A stretch of 5,442 nt of DNA from JBDTMT01 sp033764095 (GTDB lineage Bacteria > Desulfobacterota > Binatia > HRBIN30 > CADEER01), in the NCBI GenBank assembly GCA_033764095.1, contig JANRJF010000040.1:1-5442 (forward strand), given 5' to 3'. The position numbers and the translations under genes were made by a program. Below, piece after piece: positions 1 through 5,442 of this stretch; position 1 is the first letter of the stretch, and each line of letters starts with the position of its first letter. The notes beneath the pieces were generated by a model. It was not told where the DNA came from and searched no databases. It saw only the letters and a program-made list of their open reading frames with translations.

Positions 1-1247
1 CGGGTCAGGATCCACGACGCGACGTCGCGTACGCCGGGAATCTTCTCGGCGATCTCGAAGGCCTTCACCTGCAGCGCGATGCCGGCGCCGACCAGTGCGC
101 CGACCACCAGGTCGTCGCGGCCGAGGTCGATGCCGATCTTCGCCGCGAGCGCGCGGTCGCCGCCGAGGAAGTGCTGGACGAAGATGAGCTTGGCGAAGCG
201 GCGTTCGAGCTGGTCGTGCAACAGGCTGGCGTAGCTGTCGTCTTGCGGCAGGTACGCCGCCAGCGTGGCGCGGATCAGCGCGCCGCAGATCTCGTCGTCG
301 AAGCTCTCGCGCAGGGTGGTGTTGCGCGCGGTCATCATGCGCACGATCCCCTCCGGCGTGTCGGCGAGCAGATCTTCGGGAAGTCCGAGCAGGAAGCAGC
401 GATAGCGCGCCAGCTCGACCTGCGCCCGCTCGCCCGGCGTGAACGCGCGCCGCCCCTCGCGCAACATGCGGAAGGCGAGAAGGAAGATCGGGATCAGGCC
501 GGCCGGCATCTGATCCACCTGCGGAATCGGTACGCCGTAGACCGACGCGTCCCAGCGTCCCGAGCGCAGGATGTTCACGCGCACCATCGAGTGCATGAGC
601 CGGACCATCGCGGCGGCCCTGAAGCCCTCGCCGAAGCGGTCGAGCGCGCCGGGCAGAACGGTGCACGCGAAGAAGTGCGCCGTCTCGCGCACGCGCCGCG
701 CGGCGGTCTCGTTGCTGAGGGTTCCGGTCATTGCCATCGGCAGCGCTGAGTACTTGTTGAGGAACGTGGCGATGAACGCGCCGCGGATGGCGAACGGCGA
801 GACGTTCGCGGTCGCGTTGAGATCGAGCCGGGCGCCCTCGCGCACCATGTCCAGGTCGACCCAGTCCGGAATGCGCTCCATGTCGCGGATGAAGGCGACC
901 AGCTCGGGCGGGGCCCCGGCCACCTGCTCGACGCCGCGCGCACAGGCCTCCTGCAGCATGTCGATCAAGCGGCGGAACGGGATGCGCGGCATCAGCGCCG
1001 CATACGCGTCGGCGACCAGGTCACCGAGCATCGTGTAGGCGCGGACCAGCTCGAGCTCGTGGTCGGTCATGGCCACGCCCATCGGCGCGCGGTCCTTGAC
1101 GATCGCCTGGGACGCGTCCTCGGTCCACCGCTCGGGCATGCGGGTGAAGTCGATCCGGCCGTAGAGCTCCGGGAGGCGCGTCTTCTGGGCGGCGACGCGG
1201 GCACGAACCTGTTTGAGCGATGTGGACAGACGAGGCGTTCGGGACAC
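1..1247 (-). CDS. DUF2236 / MpaB-family (latex-clearing-protein-like) haem oxygenase, 3' end cut by window edge
   Basis: Reading from a GTG at 1247, 415 codons stay open to the left edge, so the stop lies outside. The protein resembles the DUF2236 family (fungal MpaB, bacterial rubber oxygenase Lcp), haem-b proteins that oxidatively cleave isoprenoid-type substrates. Seen: an RxxxT motif (R185, T189) followed 30 residues later by H219 inside VRLMHSMVR. In Lcp of Streptomyces K30 I recall R164, T168 and the axial haem ligand H198, with identical spacing. The N-terminal 140 residues are mostly helical and polar; there is no signal peptide, so a cytoplasmic or peripheral location is likely. Hydrophobic stretches at about 250-260 and 380-394 could be buried helices. 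The GTG is chosen for its ribosome binding site. The gene lies 115 nt downstream of the dynamin-like GTPase on the same strand. Family assignment is firm; the substrate is unknown. Confidence 0.87.
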   Translation of the reverse strand, partial: MSRTPRLSTSLKQVRARVAAQKTRLPELYGRIDFTRMPERWTEDASQAIVKDRAPMGVAMTDHELELVRAYTMLGDLVADAYAALMPRIPFRRLIDMLQEACARGVEQVAGAPPELVAFIRDMERIPDWVDLDMVREGARLDLNATANVSPFAIRGAFIATFLNKYSALPMAMTGTLSNETAARRVRETAHFFACTVLPGALDRFGEGFRAAAMVRLMHSMVRVNILRSGRWDASVYGVPIPQVDQMPAGLIPIFLLAFRMLREGRRAFTPGERAQVELARYRCFLLGLPEDLLADTPEGIVRMMTARNTTLRESFDDEICGALIRATLAAYLPQDDSYASLLHDQLERRFAKLIFVQHFLGGDRALAAKIGIDLGRDDLVVGALVGAGIALQVKAFEIAEKIPGVRDVASWILT

Positions 1248-1251
1248 GGGG

Positions 1252-1257
1252 CCCTCC
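1252..1257 (-). promoter_or_regulatory. Shine-Dalgarno site of the DUF2236 gene
   Basis: On the minus strand GGAGGG lies with its GGAGG core five nucleotides before the GTG at 1247-1245. This is the clearest ribosome binding site in the window and decides the start, because the reading frame stays open upstream of the GTG with no ATG in the part I read (to about 1316). Confidence 0.75.
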
Positions 1258-1362
1258 AGTTGACGGCGCGCAGTACGGCGGAAATACGCCACGCGCGCGA
1301 GGTTTCCTAGGCTAGGCCGCCGGGCGGTCCGCCAGGCCCCGGCTGAATCGCGTCGACGAGGC

Positions 1363-3120
1363 TCACCATCCGGGGCGCTGCGCGCGGCCGCCGTCGCCAG
1401 GCGCGCGGGCGAGGCCCGCGACCGCGGTGCGCAGCGCGTCGAGCCGGGCGAGCTCGGCCTGTGCGGCGTCGTGGCCGGCCTCGTGTTGGGTGCGGGCGCG
1501 CGCCAGGGCGCGCACGGCCGAGGCGGTGATCTGTTCGAGCGCGGCGTGGATCTCGAGCTCGAGCGCCTGGCGGCTCTTGATCACCCGTCGATCGAGATCG
1601 TCGGCGACCCGTCCGGCGTTGCCGCGGATGAGCGTGGCGAGGAACGCGTGGGCGTCGCGCTCGACCGTCCGCCGCGCCGCCGCCGGCGCGCGCAGCTGGT
1701 CGGCGATCCAACGGATGGGGCGCCGCCGGGTGGTGCGCATCATGCCGATGGCGACGAACAGGCGCCGGCTGCGGAACCCGAGCTGCGGGCTGACGGCCGG
1801 CGGCAGGGTGGCGAGTCCGCCGTCGCGGGCGACGCGTTCCAGCAAGCCGTTGGCGAGATCGGCAAAGCGCTCCGCCGCCTCGCGGTAGAGCGCCTCGGCC
1901 CGCGGCTCGGTCTCTTCCAACCAGCGGTGCACCGAGCGGTCGGCGATCGCGCGCGCCAGCGTCAACGCCTCGCGGCGCAGCGCGCCGCGTCGCCCGGCGC
2001 GCGTCTGCAACGCCGCGGTGAGCTCGGCGGCGGCGACCGGCAACTCGCGTTCGACGAAGCCGCGCAGCTCGTCGGCGTACCGGGCGAGCAAGCGCTTCTG
2101 CTCGGCGGCGAAGAGAAAGCGCAGCTCGTTGAGCGCCCGGCGGCCGTCGGCAACGCAGGCGCCGAGCGCCTCGACATGGCGCTCGGTCTCGGCGATCGGC
2201 CGCGCCAGCGCGCGGCGTTGCTCGTCGACATCGTTGCGCAGCCGCTCGGTCAGCCGCTCGATGCCGCGTGCGGCCGCCTGGTCGAGCAAGGCGCCGCCTG
2301 CCGATGCCGACAGACTGCGCAGCGCCTGCTCGAGCGCCTCCCAGTCGCCCGACGATCGGCCGTCGGTCAGCCGATCGAGGGCGCTGACCTGCAGCACCGG
2401 GCCGGGTTCCGTCCGCAGCCGCTCGGCGAGCACGCGGCGCGTGAAGGCCACCGCCTCGCGGCGCTCGGCGTCGGTCGACCGATCGGCCTTGCTCAACACG
2501 AAGAGCAGCGAGCCGACCTGCGCGGCGGCCGCCTCGACCAGCGCCAGCTCTTCGCCGGAGATCGGCGGGTCGGTGCCGATGACGACGAGCGCCGCGTCGA
2601 TCTGCGGCACGAAGTCGCGCGTCGCGTCGGTGTTGGCGCGGATGACCGATCCGACGCCCGGCGTATCGACCAGGCACAGTCCATCCGCCAGCAGCGGACT
2701 GGGAACGAACACCTCGACCAGCGACACCCCCTTGCGGTTGGAGGGATTCTGCTCCTCGGACACGTAGGCGGCGAGCTCGCCGACGCCGATGTCCCGCCAC
2801 GCCTGTGCGAGACGCACGCGCGCGCGCAGCTCGGCGCCCCAGCGCAGCACGGTCACCGCGGTGGTGATGGGAACGATCCCCGCCGGCAGCAGCGCCTGGC
2901 CGACCAGGGCGTTGAGCAGCGTCGACTTGCCGCGCTTGAACTGCCCGAGACACGCCACGTAGAAGCGCCCTTCGTTGAGCCGCTCGGCGAGCGCGGCGGC
3001 CTCGCTGGCGATCTCGGGCGCTCCCGCCTGGTCGGCCAGGCGGACCAACGTGTCCAACGCCGCGGCAGCGCCGCGATCCGGCGCCGGCGGCGCGCCCAGG
3101 GTGTCGAGCTCGCGGTGCAT
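1363..3120 (-). CDS. Bacterial dynamin-family GTPase (585 aa)
   Basis: A large GTPase of the dynamin superfamily, expected to bind and hydrolyse GTP and act in membrane remodelling. Seen motifs: G1 P-loop GQFKRGKST (59-67), G2 threonines in PITTAVT (84-90), G3 DTPG (152-155), G4 SKAD (210-213), and a possible G5 SAL (246-248). After the GTPase domain (about 50-270) the rest is long, charged and helical, rich in Arg/Glu/Leu/Ala, as expected for the stalk helices. There is no convincing transmembrane helix; residues 450-476 are basic with hydrophobic patches and may be the membrane-contacting tip. The ATG at 3120 is chosen because the family-like sequence begins there; a GTG one codon upstream (3123) is possible. 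The ribosome site is weak (GGGAAG at 3135-3130). The frame stays open far upstream, antisense to selO, but that stretch is not protein-like. Divergent from selO; upstream of the DUF2236 gene on the same strand. Confidence 0.92.
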   Translation of the reverse strand: MHRELDTLGAPPAPDRGAAAALDTLVRLADQAGAPEIASEAAALAERLNEGRFYVACLGQFKRGKSTLLNALVGQALLPAGIVPITTAVTVLRWGAELRARVRLAQAWRDIGVGELAAYVSEEQNPSNRKGVSLVEVFVPSPLLADGLCLVDTPGVGSVIRANTDATRDFVPQIDAALVVIGTDPPISGEELALVEAAAAQVGSLLFVLSKADRSTDAERREAVAFTRRVLAERLRTEPGPVLQVSALDRLTDGRSSGDWEALEQALRSLSASAGGALLDQAAARGIERLTERLRNDVDEQRRALARPIAETERHVEALGACVADGRRALNELRFLFAAEQKRLLARYADELRGFVERELPVAAAELTAALQTRAGRRGALRREALTLARAIADRSVHRWLEETEPRAEALYREAAERFADLANGLLERVARDGGLATLPPAVSPQLGFRSRRLFVAIGMMRTTRRRPIRWIADQLRAPAAARRTVERDAHAFLATLIRGNAGRVADDLDRRVIKSRQALELEIHAALEQITASAVRALARARTQHEAGHDAAQAELARLDALRTAVAGLARAPGDGGRAQRPGW

Positions 3121-3176
3121 CACTTCGGGCTTCCCGTGCGTCTCCCGCGCCGCGCGCTGGGCGTGCGGGATCGATC

Positions 3177-3191
3177 GTGCGACGCTCGCAC
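3177..3191. repeat. Inverted repeat GTGCGA-3-TCGCAC
   Basis: A perfect 6-bp inverted repeat with a 3-nt spacer (CGC), located 57 nt upstream of the GTPase ATG and 125 nt upstream of the selO ATG. Size and position suit a dimer-binding operator or a small RNA hairpin in the GTPase leader. It could also occur by chance in such GC-rich DNA. Confidence 0.5.
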
Positions 3192-3240
3192 ACTTCCTTG
3201 GGCAGATGCGAGCCACGCGCGGGGCAGGCGGGCCGCGTCG

Positions 3241-3256
3241 CCGCCCGCGCGGGCGG
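3241..3256. repeat. 16-bp perfect palindrome in the selO leader
   Basis: The 8-nt half CCGCCCGC is followed directly by its exact reverse complement. It is flanked by an outer complementary pair, GGCAGG at 3223-3228 with CCTGCC at 3263-3268. The right half can instead pair as GGGCG (3251-3255) with CGCCC (3259-3263) around a GAG loop. So several exclusive folds exist just upstream of selO. Confidence 0.55.
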
Positions 3257-3315
3257 AGCGCCCCTGCCTTGCCGAGGGCTACGCCGCGTGGAATCGTCCA
3301 GGCGTCTCCCCGCCC

Positions 3316-4806
3316 ATGCCCACGCCCGCTCCCGAGCTCTTCCGCTTCGACAACACCTACGCGCGCGCGCTGCCTGGCTGCTACGCGCCGGTGACACCGG
3401 CGACCGTGCCGGCGCCGCAGCTGCTGCAGCTCAATCAGGCGCTCGCCGGCGAGTTGGGGCTCGATGTCGCGCGCCTCGATCCCGAGGTCGGGGCGGCGGT
3501 GTTCGGCGGCAACCTCGTGCCGGCGGGTGCGACGCCGATCGCGCAGGCCTACGCCGGGCATCAGTTCGGCGGCTTCGTCCCGCAGCTCGGCGACGGGCGC
3601 GCAGTGCTGCTCGGGGAGGTGATCGACCGCCACGGCCGGCGGCGCGACATTGCCCTCAAGGGATCCGGCCGCACGCCGTTCTCGCGCGGCGGCGACGGCA
3701 AGGCGGCGGTCGGTCCGGTGCTGCGCGAGTACGTGATCGGCGAGGCGATGCACGCGCTCGGCATTCCGACCACGCGCGCGCTGGCGGCGGTGCGCAGCGG
3801 CGAGACGGTGTGGCGCGACCGGCCGCTCCCCGGCGCGCTGCTGACGCGCGTGGCCGGCAGCCACGTGCGCGTCGGTACCTTCCAGTTCTTCGCCGTGCGC
3901 GGCCAGCACGACACCGTGCGGGCGCTGGCGGACTACGTCATCGCCCGCCACGATCCCGACCTCGCCGCCGATCCCGATCGCTACCTCGGCCTGCTGTCGC
4001 GGGTCGCCGCGCGCCAGGCGGCGCTGATCGCGCAGTGGATGCTGGTCGGCTTCATCCACGGCGTGATGAACACCGACAACATGACGATCTCCGGCGAGAC
4101 CATCGACTACGGCCCCTGCGCGTTCATGGAGGCGTACGATCCGGCGACGGTGTTCAGCTCGATCGACGCGCACGGCCGCTACGCCTACGGCAACCAGCCG
4201 GCGATCGCGCGCTGGAACCTGGCGCGCTTCGCCGAGACGCTGCTGCCGTTGATCGATCCGGACTCCAGCGCGCAGGCGATCGCGCGCGCCACCGCGGTGA
4301 TCGAGGCGTTTCCCGACCACTACGCCACCAGCTGGCTGGACGGCGCGCGCGCCAAGCTCGGCCTCCACGGCGCCGACGCGGACGACGAAACGTTGGCCGC
4401 CGACTGGTTGGCCCTGCTCGCCGCGCAGCAGGTCGACTTCACCCTGGCCTGGCGGCGCCTCGGCGACGCCGCCGCCGGCGACGCGCAGCCGCTCACCGGC
4501 CTGTTCGCCGACGCCGCGGCGCTCACGCCCTGGCTGGACCGCTGGCGCCGGCGCGCCGAGCGCGACGGCCGGTCGGGCGACGAACGGCGCGACGCCATGC
4601 AGCGGCTCAATCCGCTGTACATCGCCCGCAACCACCGCGTCGAAGAGGCGCTCGACGCCGCCTCGACGCACGGCGACCTCACCGCCTTCGAGCGCCTGGT
4701 CGAGGTGGTGTCGCAGCCGTTCGACGAGCGCCGCGGCTGGGAGCGCTACGCCGAGCCGGCACCGCGCGAGGTCACGGCGCGCTACCAGACGTTCTGCGGC
4801 ACCTGA
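3316..4806 (+). CDS. selO: SelO (YdiU family) protein adenylyltransferase, Cys form
   Basis: A complete 496-aa SelO, of normal family length. SelO has a protein-kinase fold but binds ATP in flipped orientation and transfers AMP to Ser/Thr/Tyr of target proteins. Residues known from the Pseudomonas syringae enzyme all appear here at a constant +2 offset: R95 (LGDGR), K115 (LKGSGRTPFSRGGDG), E138 (REYV), R178, R185 (SHVRVG), D254 and N255 in HGVMNTDN, and metal-binding D264 in DYGP. AGHQFG (80-85) is another family signature. The protein ends in FCGT, so Cys494 is third from the end, the position taken by selenocysteine in eukaryotic SelO; it is followed by an ordinary TGA stop at 4804-4806. 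The ATG at 3316 matches the family N-terminus, although the frame is open much further upstream. No strong ribosome site is visible (only AGGCG at 3300-3304). No partner gene is evident. Confidence 0.97.
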   Translation: MPTPAPELFRFDNTYARALPGCYAPVTPATVPAPQLLQLNQALAGELGLDVARLDPEVGAAVFGGNLVPAGATPIAQAYAGHQFGGFVPQLGDGRAVLLGEVIDRHGRRRDIALKGSGRTPFSRGGDGKAAVGPVLREYVIGEAMHALGIPTTRALAAVRSGETVWRDRPLPGALLTRVAGSHVRVGTFQFFAVRGQHDTVRALADYVIARHDPDLAADPDRYLGLLSRVAARQAALIAQWMLVGFIHGVMNTDNMTISGETIDYGPCAFMEAYDPATVFSSIDAHGRYAYGNQPAIARWNLARFAETLLPLIDPDSSAQAIARATAVIEAFPDHYATSWLDGARAKLGLHGADADDETLAADWLALLAAQQVDFTLAWRRLGDAAAGDAQPLTGLFADAAALTPWLDRWRRRAERDGRSGDERRDAMQRLNPLYIARNHRVEEALDAASTHGDLTAFERLVEVVSQPFDERRGWERYAEPAPREVTARYQTFCGT

Positions 4807-4973
4807 CGGCGCCGCCCCGTGCCGTCCGCGAATCGAGGCCGACCGTGCGCCACCTCGTCGAGCACGGCAGCCGCCGATGCGGACGCACGCCGATCCTGCG
4901 GCCCGCGCCGCGACGTCGCCGTTCATCGTGTCGGGGCTTTGCCCAGGAATTCAGTTCGGGCCCCCATCCTGCG

Positions 4974-5035
4974 CTTCCCCCGCGGCGCGGGGAAGGAACA
5001 GAACCGGCAAGCCCTGTGGATCCGATTCCTTCCCC
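4974..5035. repeat. Intergenic palindromic repeat (REP-like) between selO and the regulator
   Basis: Three arms alternate: CTTCCCC at 4974-4980, GGGGAAGGAA at 4989-4998, and TTCCTTCCCC at 5026-5035. The middle arm pairs either with the first (7 bp, 8-nt loop) or with the third (10 bp perfect, 27-nt loop); CCCCGC/GCGGGG (4978-4983, 4987-4992) is a tighter variant of the first. The wording CCCCCATCCTGCGCTTCCCC just before it recalls short dispersed intergenic repeats common in high-GC proteobacteria (from memory, not searched). There is no T-tract, so it is not a typical intrinsic terminator, though it could still slow read-through from selO. The rest of the 287-nt gap (4807-4970) shows nothing I can name. 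Confidence 0.6.
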
Positions 5036-5064
5036 CACACCGCGGAACTGGCCGGGTGAATTGA

Positions 5065-5082
5065 GCGATCACAGGTGATAGC
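5065..5082. promoter_or_regulatory. Operator-like 18-bp inverted repeat before the regulator gene
   Basis: Arms GCGATCAC and GTGATAGC around a 2-nt AG centre; the inner ATCAC/GTGAT is perfect and 7 of 8 arm positions pair overall. It lies in a locally less GC-rich stretch and ends 11 nt before the ATG at 5094. The right arm includes AGGTGA (5073-5078), the only ribosome-site-like sequence, 15 nt from the start, which is rather far. The geometry suits a dimeric repressor site, possibly autoregulation, but this is inference. Confidence 0.45.
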
Positions 5083-5093
5083 GGCGGCGGCTG

Positions 5094-5442
5094 ATGGCGC
5101 CGCGTCTCGATCTGGTCAATCAGTGCCTCTGGTGGGACGAGCGCCGCATCGGATTGTCGGCCAACGCCTTCGGCCTGCTGCGCTATCTGCTCGCGCGGCC
5201 GCATCAGTTGGTGACCAAGCAGGAGCTGCTCGACGCGGTGTGGCCCGACGCGCACGTCGTCGATGCGGTGCTCAGCGTCACCGTCAGCCAGCTGCGCGAG
5301 GCCTTCGCCGACGACGCGCGCCGGCCGCGCTTCATCGAGACGGTGTACGGCCGCGGCTACCGCTGGGTCGGCGAACTGGCGAACGCGGCGCCGGCGCCCG
5401 CCCCCGTCGCGTCCGCCCCCGCGCCGCTCATCGGCCGGGCGG
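5094..5442 (+). CDS. Winged-helix transcriptional regulator, probably with a following AAA-type ATPase domain; 3' end cut by window edge
   Basis: The frame is open from the ATG at 5094 to the right edge (116 complete codons). Residues about 5-93 form an OmpR/PhoB-type winged helix (Trans_reg_C): LSANAFGLLRYLLARP (21-36), LVTKQELLDAVWPD (39-52), recognition helix around VLSVTVSQLREAF (60-71), and the wing RFIETVYGRGYRW (79-91). There is no receiver domain in front. An Ala/Pro linker (about 97-111) leads to PLIGRA, which looks like the start of the 'GRxxE' opening of an AAA/NACHT-type ATPase. The full protein is therefore probably a large one-component regulator of wHTH-ATPase(-TPR) type; that extension lies outside the window and is inferred. 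The start is fixed by an in-frame TAG at 5079-5081, with this ATG the first after it. Same strand as selO, 287 nt downstream, probably a separate unit. Confidence 0.88.
   Translation, partial: MAPRLDLVNQCLWWDERRIGLSANAFGLLRYLLARPHQLVTKQELLDAVWPDAHVVDAVLSVTVSQLREAFADDARRPRFIETVYGRGYRWVGELANAAPAPAPVASAPAPLIGRA

Larger units (their letters stand above)
3121..3315. promoter_or_regulatory. Divergent intergenic region between the dynamin-like GTPase and selO
   Basis: The 195 nt between the two start codons must hold the signals for at least one, probably both, divergent genes. I see no convincing sigma-70 -35/-10 pair on either strand; the DNA is very GC-rich. It contains two clear inverted repeats (3177-3191 and 3241-3256) and an 8-bp GATCGATC palindrome at 3169-3176. 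Promoter content is inferred from the gene layout alone. Confidence 0.5.

Noticed and set aside
17..30. 14-bp perfect palindrome ACGCGACGTCGCGT, with its GCGACGTCGC core recurring at 4910-4919
   Set aside because: The first lies within the DUF2236 coding sequence; two copies of a GC-rich 10-mer are expected by chance in this composition.
171..1038. Plus-strand open frames opposite the DUF2236 gene
   Set aside because: Arg/Ala/His-rich low-complexity translations with no family resemblance; they mirror the codon bias of the minus-strand gene.
1306..1327. CCTAG-G-CTAGG and CCGC-CGG-GCGG repeats between the GTPase and the DUF2236 gene as a terminator
   Set aside because: Short stems and no T-tract on the minus strand, so no support for an intrinsic terminator.
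3269..3297. TTGCCG with AATCGT 17 nt downstream as a selO promoter
   Set aside because: The -10 match is only 3 of 6 and the -35 is partial; not distinguishable from chance.
1471..3315. Upstream extension of the selO frame
   Set aside because: It lies opposite the dynamin-like GTPase and has no recognisable domain; selO family sequence begins at the ATG at 3316.
4804..4806. TGA of selO as a possible selenocysteine codon
   Set aside because: The Sec-equivalent position is already TGC (Cys494), two codons earlier, and the protein ends at the usual family C-terminus.
3124..4926. N-terminal extension of the GTPase frame opposite selO
   Set aside because: No protein-like features, and selO on the other strand is clearly the real gene.
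3177..5078. 633-codon plus-strand frame overlapping selO in another phase
   Set aside because: Extremely arginine/alanine-rich frame-shifted shadow of selO; no motifs.

Overview
This is a GC-rich (about 70% by eye) bacterial window with tightly packed genes. It holds four protein-coding genes, two of them cut by the window edges. The gene content (DUF2236/MpaB-type oxygenase, bacterial dynamin-like GTPase, SelO AMPylase, winged-helix plus probable ATPase regulator) and the strong G/C third-position bias fit a high-GC proteobacterium or a myxobacterial/'deltaproteobacterial' or Binatota-like soil lineage. That placement is inference; no taxonomic marker is present.

Layout. Minus strand, read right to left: a complete 585-aa dynamin-family GTPase (3120 to 1363), then after a 115-nt gap a DUF2236/MpaB/rubber-oxygenase-like gene (starts at 1247 with a good ribosome binding site and runs off the left edge after 415 residues). 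The two could form one transcription unit. Plus strand: selO (3316 to 4806), divergent from the GTPase across a 195-nt region rich in inverted repeats. Then comes a 287-nt intergenic region containing a three-armed GC-rich palindromic repeat, and finally the start of a transcriptional regulator (from 5094) with an OmpR/PhoB-type winged helix and the apparent beginning of an ATPase domain, cut by the right edge. An operator-like 18-bp inverted repeat lies just upstream of the regulator start.

How the genes relate. SelO is a pseudokinase-fold enzyme that AMPylates proteins, linked to redox stress in bacteria. The dynamin-like GTPase is expected to act at membranes. DUF2236 enzymes are haem-dependent oxygenases acting on isoprenoid-type or other hydrophobic substrates. 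A shared membrane/oxidative-stress theme is possible but is only inference from adjacency. No RNA gene, CRISPR array, insertion sequence or phage gene was seen. The genes themselves belong to known families; the less explained material is in the intergenic inverted repeats.
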